Positions 47,186 to 55,271 of a DNA stretch of 64,000 bases are shown here, one piece after another. Positions within the stretch are counted from its first letter, which is position 1; the number at the start of each line of letters is the position of its first letter. The DNA is from Saccharothrix syringae (GTDB taxonomy: Bacteria > Actinomycetota > Actinomycetes > Mycobacteriales > Pseudonocardiaceae), in assembly GCF_009498035.1 (NCBI RefSeq), contig NZ_CP034550.1, forward strand, positions 124,001 through 188,000, read 5' to 3'. The notes under the pieces were generated by a model. It saw nothing but the letters and a program-made list of their open reading frames with translations. It searched no databases and was not told where the DNA came from. Both the position numbers and the translations under genes were made by a program.

Positions 47186-47659
47186 CTAACCGAGGCGCAG
47201 GACGGTTTCCTCGATCTCGGCGTTGCGCGCGTTCGCGTACGAGACCTCCGTGCCGACGATCGCGAAGCCCGCCTTGTGCAGGACCCTGAGCGACCCGGCG
47301 TTGTCACTGGCCGCGCGGGCGTACAGGGGCCGGACCGGGACCAGGTCGAGGAGGAGGCCGAGGGCCGCGCTCGCGACGCCCCGCCCCCAGGCGGAGCGGT
47401 CGACCCAGTAGGTGACCTCGGTGTCGCCCTCGACGACGAAACTGGAGATGGTGCCGACCAGGCGCCCTTGGTGGGTCACCGCGCGCAGGGTGATGTCGGG
47501 CGAGGCCCGCAACTTCGCCATGTGGCGGTCGAACGCCCCGCGGTCGTCGGGGTCCGCGGCGGTGAAGGCGGCCATCCGGACCGACTCGGGATCGCGCATC
47601 TGGTCGAACAGCGCGTCGAGGTCGGCGTCGTCGATCGGCCGCAGGGCCACGTCGGCCAC
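47186..47659 (-). CDS. GNAT N-acetyltransferase
   Basis: 157 aa. ADVALRPIDDADLDALFDQM opens the domain; motif A is SAWGRGVASAALGLLLD (about 88-104) and motif B ASDNAGSLRVLHKAGF. Substrate unknown. GTG 47659 has GGGGGGA 6 nt upstream; GTG 47674 is a longer alternative. Its end faces the terminator of the LAXTG gene. It lies downstream of tRNA-Ser(TGA) on the same strand. Confidence 0.85.
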   Translation of the reverse strand: MADVALRPIDDADLDALFDQMRDPESVRMAAFTAADPDDRGAFDRHMAKLRASPDITLRAVTHQGRLVGTISSFVVEGDTEVTYWVDRSAWGRGVASAALGLLLDLVPVRPLYARAASDNAGSLRVLHKAGFAIVGTEVSYANARNAEIEETVLRLG

Positions 47660-47795
47660 CGGTGTTCCCCCCACCTGAGCCCGTCCCCGGGCCCGCGCGG
47701 CGAACGTACCAGCGGCCTACGACAATTCCGGCCCGCGTCTCGCGCGAAGGGGGCGCGGCCGGCGCCCACAGACCAGCCGTGCCCCCTCCGACCTG

Positions 47796-47880
47796 CGGAA
47801 GCGGAGGGATTTGAACCCCCGGACGGTTGCCCGTCTCCCGCTTTCAAGGCGGGTGCATTCGGCCGCTCTGCCACGCTTCC
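47796..47880 (-). tRNA. tRNA-Ser (TGA)
   Basis: Read on the minus strand: acceptor stem GGAAGCG / CGCTTCC with discriminator G, D-arm GTGGCAGAGCGG, anticodon loop CTTGAAA with anticodon TGA, long variable arm GAGACGGGCAACCGTCC and T-arm GGGGGTTCAAATCCCTC. The long variable arm fits serine. The CCA end is not encoded (GCA follows). 85 nt. It is a substrate of serS in this window. Confidence 0.95.
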
Positions 47881-47898
47881 CGGTGTGCCCGCAGCAGG

Positions 47899-48369
47899 CT
47901 ACCCGTCCACCCCGCGCAGGTGCGCGATGACCCGGTCGAACACCTTCGCCAACACCTCCTGCTCCTCCCGCGACAACAGGTCGATCATGTGCTCCCGCAC
48001 CCCCTCGACGTGCGTCGGCGCGGAACCCTCCAGCACCGCCATCCCCTTGTCGGTCAGCTCGGCGAACACCCCGCGCCCGTCCTCCGGGCACTCGCGCCGC
48101 CGCAGCAGCCCCTCGCGCTCCATCCGCGCCACCTGGTGCGACACCCTGCTCTTCGACGACGCCACGTCGTCCGCCAGCTGCGACATCCGCATCCGCCGCC
48201 CGCGGCGCTCGGACAGGCGCACCAGCACCTCGTAGTCGGCCAACGACACCCCGTGCCGCTCCTGCAGCTCGCGGTGCAACCGGTCCCCCAACATCGACGC
48301 CCCGACCACGTAGTTGCGCCAGGCGCGCATCTCCCCGTCATCGAGCCAGCGCGGCTCCCGCTCAGTCAC
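47899..48369 (-). CDS. MarR-family transcriptional regulator
   Basis: 156 aa. The winged helix-turn-helix is at about 50-110 (MSQLADDVASSKSRVSHQVARM, split by the turn), with wing RRRECPEDGRGVFAELTDKG. The N-terminus RWLDDGEMRAWRNYV is typical of actinobacterial MarR proteins. It probably acts as a dimer on operators near its own promoter. GTG 48369 has TAGCCT 6 nt upstream; GTG 48375 is an alternative. Divergent from the nucleotidase gene, with a 12-bp palindrome between. Confidence 0.9.
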   Translation of the reverse strand: MTEREPRWLDDGEMRAWRNYVVGASMLGDRLHRELQERHGVSLADYEVLVRLSERRGRRMRMSQLADDVASSKSRVSHQVARMEREGLLRRRECPEDGRGVFAELTDKGMAVLEGSAPTHVEGVREHMIDLLSREEQEVLAKVFDRVIAHLRGVDG

Positions 48370-48393
48370 CTCCACAGGCTATGCCCGCACATC

Positions 48394-48405
48394 TCCGTTA
48401 ACGGA
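48394..48405. promoter_or_regulatory. Palindrome TCCGTTAACGGA, candidate MarR operator
   Basis: A perfect 12-bp palindrome 25 bp upstream of the marR start and about 100 bp upstream of the nucleotidase. It is flanked by direct repeats GCACAT at 48387-48392 and 48414-48419. Size and place fit a MarR dimer site. Confidence 0.5.
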
Positions 48406-48503
48406 CGATCCACGCACATGTCTGGTGCGCTTCAGCTCGGCGGGGCAAACTCCTCCGCCGTAGTGCGCCCTCCTACCGGGGCGCAGCCAGGGAGGACCCC
48501 CAG

Positions 48504-50219
48504 ATGACCACGCTCAGACGGACTGCGGCGCTCGCGGTCACCGCCGCCGCGGCCTTCGCGGTCACCGTCGCGCAAAGCCCGGCACAGGCCGACAACAAGC
48601 CGTCACGGACGGTGGACGTCCGGTTGATCGGCATCAACGACCTGCACGGCAACATCGAGCCGCCCACGGGTTCCTCCGGCCGGGTGACGCTGTCCGACGG
48701 CACGCAGGTGGAGGCCGGTGGCGCCGCGTACAACGCCACCCACATCAAGCAGCTCCGGGCGCAGGTGCGCAACTCGATCGTAGTGGGCCAGGGCGACCTG
48801 ATCGGCGCCTCGCCGATCGTGTCCGCCCTCTTCCACGACGAGCCGACGATCGAGGTGCTCAACCAGGTCGGCCTGGACACCACGGCGGCCGGCAACCACG
48901 AGTTCGACGAGGGCTACCGGGAGCTGCTGCGCGTGCAGCGCGGCGGCTGCCACCCGACCGACGGCTGCCAGTTCCGCGAGGGCTACGACGGCGCCGACTT
49001 CCCGATCCTCGGCGCGAACGTCACCCTCGCCAAGAACGACCGGCCCGCGCTGCCGCCGTTCTGGGTGGAGTTCCGCGACGGCGTGCCGATCGGCTTCATC
49101 GGCATGCCGCTGAAGGACGTGCCGATCCTGGTCGACCCGAACGGCATCAAGGAGCTGGAGTTCGGCGACGAGGTCGCCGCGGCCAACCGGTACGCGGACC
49201 TGCTGAACCGGCTGGGCGTCAAGTCGATCGTGCTGCTGATCCACCAGGGCGACAACACCAGCGGCGGCGGCCCGGACGACTGCCGCACCGTCGCGGGCGG
49301 CCCCGGCCGCAGGATCGCCGAGCAGGTCAGCCCGAAGATCGACGCGGTCTTCTCCGGCCACAGCCACCAGCACTACAACTGCACGGTCACCGACCCGGCC
49401 GGCAACCCGCGCCCGTTCATCGAGGGCCTGGCGTTCGGCCGCGAGCTGTCCGTGGTCGACCTGAAGATCGACAAGCGCACCCGCGAGGTCGTGCGGAGCG
49501 CCACGGTCGCCCGCAACCACGTGGTCACCAAGACCGTCACCCCGGACCCGGCCGTCCAGTCGGTCATCGACCTGGCCAAGGCCAAGTCCGGCCCGATCGC
49601 CAACCGCGCCGTCGGCACCATCTCGCAGGACATCCCGCGGGCGCAGAACGCGGCCGGCGAGTCGCCCCTGGGCAACCTGATCGCCGACGGCCAGCTCGAC
49701 GCCACCCGGGGCAACGGCGCGGTCATCGCGTTCATGAACCCCGGCGGCGTGCGCGCCGACCTGACCTACGCCTCCTCGCCCGCGGGCGAGGGCGACGGCG
49801 TGGTGACCTACGGCGAGGCGTTCACCGTGCAGCCGTTCGGCAACATCCTCCAGACGGTCACGCTCACCGGCACCCAGATCAAGCAGGCGCTGGAGCAGCA
49901 GTGGCAGGTCGTCAACAACCAGCCGCGGCAGATCGTCCTGCAGCCGTCCCGGGGCTTCACCTACACCTGGTCGGCGTCCGCGCCGATCGGCTCGAAGGTG
50001 TCGGCCATGGCCCTGGACGGCACCCCGATCGACCCGAACGCGAACTACCGGGTCACGATCAACAGCTTCCTGCAGGGCGGCGGTGACGGCTTCGGCGCCT
50101 TCACCGGCGGCGGGGAGATCACCGGCGGCGGCATCGACCTCGACGCGTTCGGGGCGTACCTGACCGCGAACCCGAACACCGCGCCGCCGGCGCTCGGGCG
50201 CATCACCACCACGCCGTGA
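48504..50219 (+). CDS. Secreted 5'-nucleotidase/metallophosphatase, UshA-like
   Basis: 571 aa. Signal peptide about 1-32 (ending SPAQAD). The dinuclear metallophosphatase domain has GINDLHGNIEP, GQGDLIGASP, GNHEFDEGY and FSGHSHQHYN. The C-terminal nucleotidase domain has GESPLGNLIADGQLDATR and FGNILQTVTLTG, which in UshA binds the base. It would release phosphate and nucleoside from extracellular nucleotides. ATG 48504 has GGGAGGA upstream. Followed by a perfect hairpin at 50224-50255. Confidence 0.94.
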   Translation: MTTLRRTAALAVTAAAAFAVTVAQSPAQADNKPSRTVDVRLIGINDLHGNIEPPTGSSGRVTLSDGTQVEAGGAAYNATHIKQLRAQVRNSIVVGQGDLIGASPIVSALFHDEPTIEVLNQVGLDTTAAGNHEFDEGYRELLRVQRGGCHPTDGCQFREGYDGADFPILGANVTLAKNDRPALPPFWVEFRDGVPIGFIGMPLKDVPILVDPNGIKELEFGDEVAAANRYADLLNRLGVKSIVLLIHQGDNTSGGGPDDCRTVAGGPGRRIAEQVSPKIDAVFSGHSHQHYNCTVTDPAGNPRPFIEGLAFGRELSVVDLKIDKRTREVVRSATVARNHVVTKTVTPDPAVQSVIDLAKAKSGPIANRAVGTISQDIPRAQNAAGESPLGNLIADGQLDATRGNGAVIAFMNPGGVRADLTYASSPAGEGDGVVTYGEAFTVQPFGNILQTVTLTGTQIKQALEQQWQVVNNQPRQIVLQPSRGFTYTWSASAPIGSKVSAMALDGTPIDPNANYRVTINSFLQGGGDGFGAFTGGGEITGGGIDLDAFGAYLTANPNTAPPALGRITTTP

Positions 50220-50223
50220 GGAC

Positions 50224-50255
50224 GGGGGGCCGGTACGCGCGCGCACCGGCCCCCC
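50224..50255 (+). terminator. Terminator hairpin of the nucleotidase gene
   Basis: GGGGGGCCGGT (50224-50234) pairs with ACCGGCCCCCC (50245-50255), loop of ten bases. No T-run. Confidence 0.7.
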
Positions 50256-50302
50256 CACCTGCCGCAACGGGCGGAAATCCACCTGCCGCGACAGGCGGTA
50301 AT
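50255..50302 (+). repeat. Two 24-bp tandem repeats
   Basis: Copies at 50255-50278 and 50279-50302, each starting CCACCTGCCGC and differing at three positions. Each holds a small CCGC/GCGG dyad. They follow the nucleotidase terminator directly. Confidence 0.75.
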
Positions 50303-50774
50303 CGCATTTCACCAGTTCAGGGCGTTGCCGGGGGCTTGCGACGGGCGGCGATCACGAGCATCCTCGAAGCAGGACCTGCTGACGGCGGAAAGCCCGAGCC
50401 AACCGCCGGGGCACGCCCGGAAGGGGTAGGTGGTGCGGTGCGGACAAGAACCAAGGGTGATGGACCGCGTTCGACCGCGACCTCGCGGGTGGCACGGCCA
50501 GGACCGTCCCGATCGCGACCGTGAGCGGTGAGCACGGGGTTTCGGGCGCGTGGCACCACTACTGGTGAGCTCGACGCGCTTGACGCTGTTGACCCGGTTG
50601 CCTCAGGGTGTCGTCTCGGGAGTCGGCACCGACCGAGGTCCACGCCGACCCCGTGGTGAACGGTTTCGTCACCTCCACAACTGGAAAACCCGGGTGCGGT
50701 GCCCCGACGTCGGGCTCCGCACCCGGGGCTTTGTCGTGCGGGCGCCCTTGAGCCCCCCTTGCCTGGAGGACGCG
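50303..50774. other. Structured non-coding gap before the YpfJ-like gene
   Basis: With the repeats and terminator before it, the gap between genes is 555 bp. Two reading frames of about 100 codons cross it but lack starts with ribosome-binding sites and look unlike proteins. The stretch is rich in short G/C dyads (GGTGA/TCACC at about 50655-50673) and ends in a strong hairpin at 50686-50732. I compared it by eye with tmRNA, RNase P, SRP RNA and the cobalamin, TPP and c-di-AMP riboswitches and saw no match. Confidence 0.5.
50686..50732 (+). terminator. Terminator upstream of the YpfJ-like gene
   Basis: CCCGGGTGCGG (50689-50699) pairs with CCGCACCCGGG (50717-50727), preceded by AAAA and followed by GCTTT. 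The loop holds a second palindrome CCCGACGTCGGG. It ends 42 nt before GTG 50775, so it closes an upstream transcript or attenuates the next gene. Confidence 0.75.
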
Positions 50775-51677
50775 GTGCAGTTCAACGAGGACGCCGAGCT
50801 CGACACGTCACAGGTCAGCGACCAGCGGGGCGTCGGGGGCCGGGTCGCCCTCGGCGGTGGTGGGCTGGGCATCGTCGGCCTGATCATCTACTTCGTGCTC
50901 TCCCAGCTCGGCGGCGGCGCCCAGCTGCCCGGCGGGTCGGGCTTCGGCGACGTCGGCCGGGACCAGCAGGTCGACTCCCAGGCCATCGCGGAGAAGTGCA
51001 AGACCGGCGCGGACGCCAACCGGGAGACCGACTGCCGGGCGGTCGCGTTCATCAACTCGATCCAGGGCTTCTGGAGCGACCAGTTCGCCCGCTCGGGCCG
51101 CACCTACGAGCAGGCCAAGACCAACTTCTTCTCCGGCGGCGTGCAGACCCGCTGCGGCAACGCCACCTCGGCGGTCGGCCCCTTCTACTGCCCCGCCGAC
51201 GGGCAGGTCTACATCGACCTGACCTTCTACCAGGAGCTGCAGCAGAAGTTCGGCGCGACCGGCGGCCCGTTCGTGGAGGCGTACATCCTGGCCCACGAGT
51301 ACGGCCACCACGTCCAGAACCTGCTCGGCACCTCCGACCGGGTCGGCCAGGAGTCGGGCCCCACCTCCGGCTCGGTGCGGCTGGAGCTGCAGGCCGACTG
51401 CTACGCGGGCGCCTGGGCCAACCACGCGCAGACCGTGCCCACCGGCTCGGGCAAGCCGCTGATCACCGGCGTGACGCGGGACGACGTGAACGCGGCGCTC
51501 GACGCGGCGGCGCGCATCGGCGACGACTACATCCAGAGCGAGCTGGGCGGCGGCCGGGTCGACACGACCCAGTTCACCCACGGCTCGTCGGCGCAGCGCC
51601 AGAAGTGGTACTCCACCGGCTACGAGTCCGGCGACCCGGCGCGCTGCAACACCTTCGACACCAACAACCTCGGCTGA
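50775..51677 (+). CDS. YpfJ-family neutral zinc metallopeptidase
   Basis: 300 aa. One transmembrane helix at about 34-52 (LGIVGLIIYFVLSQLGGG), then an extracytosolic domain with CKTGADANRETDCRAVAF, FYCPADGQVYIDLTFYQEL and the zinc motif HEYGHHVQNLLG (about 174-185), plus ELQADCYAGAW. This is the typical YpfJ set. The substrate is unknown. GTG 50775 has TGGAGGA upstream at 50764-50770 and is chosen over a much longer in-frame start that would cross the terminator. Confidence 0.92.
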   Translation: MQFNEDAELDTSQVSDQRGVGGRVALGGGGLGIVGLIIYFVLSQLGGGAQLPGGSGFGDVGRDQQVDSQAIAEKCKTGADANRETDCRAVAFINSIQGFWSDQFARSGRTYEQAKTNFFSGGVQTRCGNATSAVGPFYCPADGQVYIDLTFYQELQQKFGATGGPFVEAYILAHEYGHHVQNLLGTSDRVGQESGPTSGSVRLELQADCYAGAWANHAQTVPTGSGKPLITGVTRDDVNAALDAAARIGDDYIQSELGGGRVDTTQFTHGSSAQRQKWYSTGYESGDPARCNTFDTNNLG

Positions 51678-51679
51678 AC

Positions 51680-51732
51680 CGCGGGACATCACGTCCGGGT
51701 GCCGGATCTCCTTTGTGGACGTGATGCCCGCG
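51680..51732 (+). terminator. Long hairpin after the YpfJ-like gene
   Basis: CGCGGG and CATCACGTCC on the left (51680-51696, with one bulged A) pair with GGACGTGATGCCCGCG (51717-51732): 16 bp with a 20-nt loop. Long loop and no T-run; it may be a terminator or an operator-like dyad before the second LAXTG gene. Confidence 0.6.
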
Positions 51733-51866
51733 TTAACCCCTACCGGTCGGGCCCCGTGGCGGGGTAGCTTCCCGAAGTTCGTTCACATCAGCCCTGCGCG
51801 GCGACGACTTCGGGGGACGTCGGCTTCCCGCCGCGGGCACTGACCTGATCCAGTGGGGGGACGTAC

Positions 51867-54800
51867 TTGTCCAGCAGTGCTGTCGCGCGCCCGAACGGCG
51901 CGAGACGAATCCTGCGCGCGGCCACGGCGGGCCTGTTGGCCGCGGCCGTCGCGATGAGCGGCCCGGTCGCGCACGCCCAGGAGACCGGGGCCCCGGTGGT
52001 CGAGACCACCGGGACCACCGCGCCGACCGAGACCACCACCCCGGCGCCGTCGGACGAGCCGACGCCGTCGGGAACCCCTTCGGGGACCGAGACCCCGACC
52101 GAAACGCCGACGGGCACGCCGCCGGAGACGCAGGCCCCGGCGGAGGCCCCGGCGGAAACCCCGACCGAGACCGGCACGCCCGAGCAGGCCCCGACCGAGG
52201 AGGCCGGGAAGCCCGCCGAGGAGCCGCTGGGCACGCGGGCGCTCCCGCCGACCCACCGCCCGGACCTGGCCGTCACCGCGGCCTTCGACCGCGCCGAGTA
52301 CACGCTGGACTCGGTCGTCGGCCTGACGGTCACCGTGCGCAACAAGGGCAACGCCGCCGCGCACGACGTCCGCTTCGAGCTCAACAACTTCACCTCGTAC
52401 GGGCTCAGCGGCGCGGAGCTGACCCGCGTACCCGGCCCCAGCCTCGAAGTGGGCGAGAGCCGGACCTACCACCTGACCGGCCGGCTGGAGTACGCCGGCA
52501 GTGACCTGCTCTCCACGTCCGTGAGCGTCGACGTCGGCCCGCAGCGCTCCCCGAGCCTCGACCCGACCCCCGTCGACAATTACGCCTACGCCACGGCACG
52601 CCTGCCGAAGCCGGGCACCGTGACCGGCGTCCTCTACCGCGACGCCAACGGCAACGGCCGGTTCGACAACGGCGAGGCGCTGACGAACCGGTCGGTGACC
52701 GCCCGCCGCGGCAACGAGTCCGCGGGAGTGGGTGCCTACGCCGACTCGACCGGGCGGTTCACCTTCAGCTACATCTCCCCCGGCACCTACCGGGTCTACG
52801 CCGACACCTACCCGAACCAGTGGGTCGTGGCGCCCGCCGCCGCGAGCTTCACCGTGGGCGCGGGCGAGTCCGTCACCCACGACCTGCCGGTGGTCGACCC
52901 GGTGTACCCGGTGCTGGAGCCCCTGATCGAGTTCGATCGCGACTCCTACGTCAGCACCGACGCGGTCGGGGTGAAGGTCACCGTCAAGAACACCGGGGCG
53001 GCACCGCTGACCAACGTGGTCGGCGTGTGCGACACGAGCGCCGGTCGGATCGTCCCCACCGGCCCCGACTGGGCGCCGCTGGACCCCGACGGCCCGGGCA
53101 CCACGCTGGTCGCCGGTGAGACCAGGGTGTTCACCCTGACCGAGGCCGTCCCGGCGAGCGCGGTCGAGGCCGGCACCGTCTCCATCTCGTGCAGCTTCGG
53201 CAACGCGGGCCGCAGCATCGCCGGCTACCCGGGTTCGTCGGACAGCGCGAAGGTGAACGACCTGTACGGCGCCGTCGAGGGCACCGTGCTGCTCGACTCC
53301 GGCAACGGCGCGCCCGCGCCGCTGGTCAACACCGGTGTCGCCGTGATCGACCCGCGCGCCGGGCTGGCCGCGGAGACGGCCGTGACGCGCGACGGCGGCC
53401 GGTTCTCCTTCGGGCGGCTCCGGGTGGGCACCTACCGCGTCCTCGTGCTCGGCGCCTACCGGGACCGCGCGACCGGCAACGGCTGGTTCACCGTCGACGT
53501 CACCGCAGGCGGTGACGCGCGCGTGGAGTTCGTCGTCGAGCCCGGCCCGCTGGTCACCACCCCGCAGGCGGTCCAGAAGGTGGACGTGGAGGTGGCCTTC
53601 GACAAGACCTCCTACGACGTCTCCGACCCGGTGCGGGTGAAGGTCAAGGTCACCAACTCGGGCAACGGCTGGGGCACCCGGGTGTACTTCCAGCCCGACT
53701 GGAGCAGCTACCTCGGCGTCCTGAGCTACGACATGGTCCAGTGGGGTCGCCTCTACCCGTACGGGAGCGGCCAACCCGCGCTGGACCTGTGGCCGGGCGA
53801 GTCCTACGAGGTCGAGCTGGTCGGCAAGGTGCCGAGCATGCTGCCCCTGGACAACAAGGTCCGGCTCAAGGGCGTCATCTACGGCAACTACAGCCTGAAC
53901 GGCCACCCGGTCGACCTGGCCGCGGACGTGACCGTCCGGCGTGGCGACATCGCGGTCGTGACCTTCGCCGACGCCAACGGCAACGGCGTGCTCGACGCCG
54001 GCGAGGAACTGCCCGGCGCCGACGTCCGCTTCTACGGCGGCGTGCCGAACACCTCGACCAGCACCAGGACCGACGCGACCGGCCGCGGCCGCGGCGAGGA
54101 CCTGCCGGCCGGCGTCTACGAGGTCTCCGCGTCCCACGACGACTGGGTGCAGGCGTTCGACCACTACGGCAAGCTCCGGGTCGAGGCCGACGCCGAGGCG
54201 ACCCTGGAAATCCCGATGATTCGGTCGTTCAAGGACTCGCTGGTGGTCGAGGCGGCGTTCGACAAGGCGTCGTACCTGCCGACCGACCGGCCGGGCCTGA
54301 ACCTGAAGCTGACCAACAACACCGGCCGGGACATCGCCGTCCACGCGTACTGCAACGGCTACGGCTGGGCCCACGGGATCTTCCCGGGCCCCGGCTGGGG
54401 CGCGCTGGACGGCGACGGCCTGCCGCTGGCGGCCGGCGCCACCTGGACCGGCACCGTCACCTCGGACATGCCCGAACCGGCGGCCGACTACGGCCAGGTC
54501 TCCGCGGACTGCGAGTTCGGCCCGCTGGACGTCACCGCCGGCCGCGTCTGGAGCGGCAGCCCGTTCGTCCGGGCCCGGGCGAAGGTGCTCGGCCTCAAGT
54601 GGGACACCACCGGCCGCGTCGAGCTGGCCAACCGGTACCCGCAGGTGGCCGTGCCCAACGTGACGCTGGTGCTGCTCGACCCGGCCACCGGCAAGCCGGT
54701 GGCCCGCACCACCACGGGCGCGGACGGCTCGTTCCTCTTCCCGGACCTGCCGGTCGGCGCGTACACGCCGGTCGTCGTGGGCCCGTGGAAGCTGGTGGTC

Positions 54801-55163
54801 AACCGCTCGGGCCCGCCGTTCGAGGCGGTCCACGGGGCGCGGTACCCGGTCCTGGTCTTCGTCGAGCCGGGGCCGGAGGTCGCGGACCCGGGCCCGGTCG
54901 AGCCGACCGAGCCGACCGAGCCGTCGGACCCGGCCGACCCGGGCCAGGGCACCACGGCCCCGGCCACCCCGGCTCCCACCACCACGACGGCGCAGCCGGC
55001 CGCCGTGCTGGGCGCGCCGGGCCCCGGCCCGACCCCCGGCCCGACCGGCGGCGCCGAGGTGCTGGCCTCGACGGGCGCGAGCGTGCTGGGCATCGGCCTG
55101 CTCGGCCTGCTGGTGCTGGCGGCGGGTGTGGCCACGCGCGTGCGCGGCCGACGCCCGGCCTGA
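51867..55163 (+). CDS. LAXTG-anchored surface protein with four CARDB/SdrD-B-like repeats
   Basis: 1098 aa. Signal peptide about 1-37, then a Thr/Pro/Glu-rich stalk (about 40-120). Four repeats follow, each opening with a phrase such as AAFDRAEY, IEFDRDSY, VAFDKTSY or AAFDKASY, and most continuing into a Cna-B/SdrD-B-like domain (YRDANGNGRFDNGEALTN; FADANGNGVLDAGEELPG). The C-terminus has LASTG, a hydrophobic helix and RGRR, a class E sortase-type signal. TTG 51867 has GGGGGGA 5 nt upstream. A larger relative of the gene at 45348. Confidence 0.87.
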   Translation: MSSSAVARPNGARRILRAATAGLLAAAVAMSGPVAHAQETGAPVVETTGTTAPTETTTPAPSDEPTPSGTPSGTETPTETPTGTPPETQAPAEAPAETPTETGTPEQAPTEEAGKPAEEPLGTRALPPTHRPDLAVTAAFDRAEYTLDSVVGLTVTVRNKGNAAAHDVRFELNNFTSYGLSGAELTRVPGPSLEVGESRTYHLTGRLEYAGSDLLSTSVSVDVGPQRSPSLDPTPVDNYAYATARLPKPGTVTGVLYRDANGNGRFDNGEALTNRSVTARRGNESAGVGAYADSTGRFTFSYISPGTYRVYADTYPNQWVVAPAAASFTVGAGESVTHDLPVVDPVYPVLEPLIEFDRDSYVSTDAVGVKVTVKNTGAAPLTNVVGVCDTSAGRIVPTGPDWAPLDPDGPGTTLVAGETRVFTLTEAVPASAVEAGTVSISCSFGNAGRSIAGYPGSSDSAKVNDLYGAVEGTVLLDSGNGAPAPLVNTGVAVIDPRAGLAAETAVTRDGGRFSFGRLRVGTYRVLVLGAYRDRATGNGWFTVDVTAGGDARVEFVVEPGPLVTTPQAVQKVDVEVAFDKTSYDVSDPVRVKVKVTNSGNGWGTRVYFQPDWSSYLGVLSYDMVQWGRLYPYGSGQPALDLWPGESYEVELVGKVPSMLPLDNKVRLKGVIYGNYSLNGHPVDLAADVTVRRGDIAVVTFADANGNGVLDAGEELPGADVRFYGGVPNTSTSTRTDATGRGRGEDLPAGVYEVSASHDDWVQAFDHYGKLRVEADAEATLEIPMIRSFKDSLVVEAAFDKASYLPTDRPGLNLKLTNNTGRDIAVHAYCNGYGWAHGIFPGPGWGALDGDGLPLAAGATWTGTVTSDMPEPAADYGQVSADCEFGPLDVTAGRVWSGSPFVRARAKVLGLKWDTTGRVELANRYPQVAVPNVTLVLLDPATGKPVARTTTGADGSFLFPDLPVGAYTPVVVGPWKLVVNRSGPPFEAVHGARYPVLVFVEPGPEVADPGPVEPTEPTEPSDPADPGQGTTAPATPAPTTTTAQPAAVLGAPGPGPTPGPTGGAEVLASTGASVLGIGLLGLLVLAAGVATRVRGRRPA

Positions 55164-55173
55164 TCGACCCCCT

Positions 55174-55217
55174 CGGGCGGGGCGCGGTGTAGGAAGGACC
55201 ACACCGCGCTCCGCCCG
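55174..55217 (+). terminator. Long terminator hairpin of the second LAXTG gene
   Basis: CGGGCGGGGCGCGGTGT (55174-55190) pairs with ACACCGCGCTCCGCCCG (55201-55217): 17 bp with a single G-T pair and a 10-nt loop. Confidence 0.8.
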
Positions 55218-55271
55218 ACGCGGTGTTAACGTCCGCTGATCGGACTAACCGCGACGACGGGGGGATCGGCC

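Noticed and set aside
50339..50480. Possible RNase P, tmRNA or riboswitch in the gap before the YpfJ-like gene
   Set aside because: The conserved cores of these RNAs (for example GAGGAAAGUCC of RNase P, or a TTCGA-CCA end of tmRNA) are not present; only a loose likeness near 50660-50680 was seen.
50216..50643. Reading frames of 102 and 108 codons crossing the gap after the nucleotidase
   Set aside because: They run through a terminator hairpin and tandem repeats, lack ribosome-binding sites, and have Arg/Pro/Gly-rich sequences typical of shadow frames in high-GC DNA.
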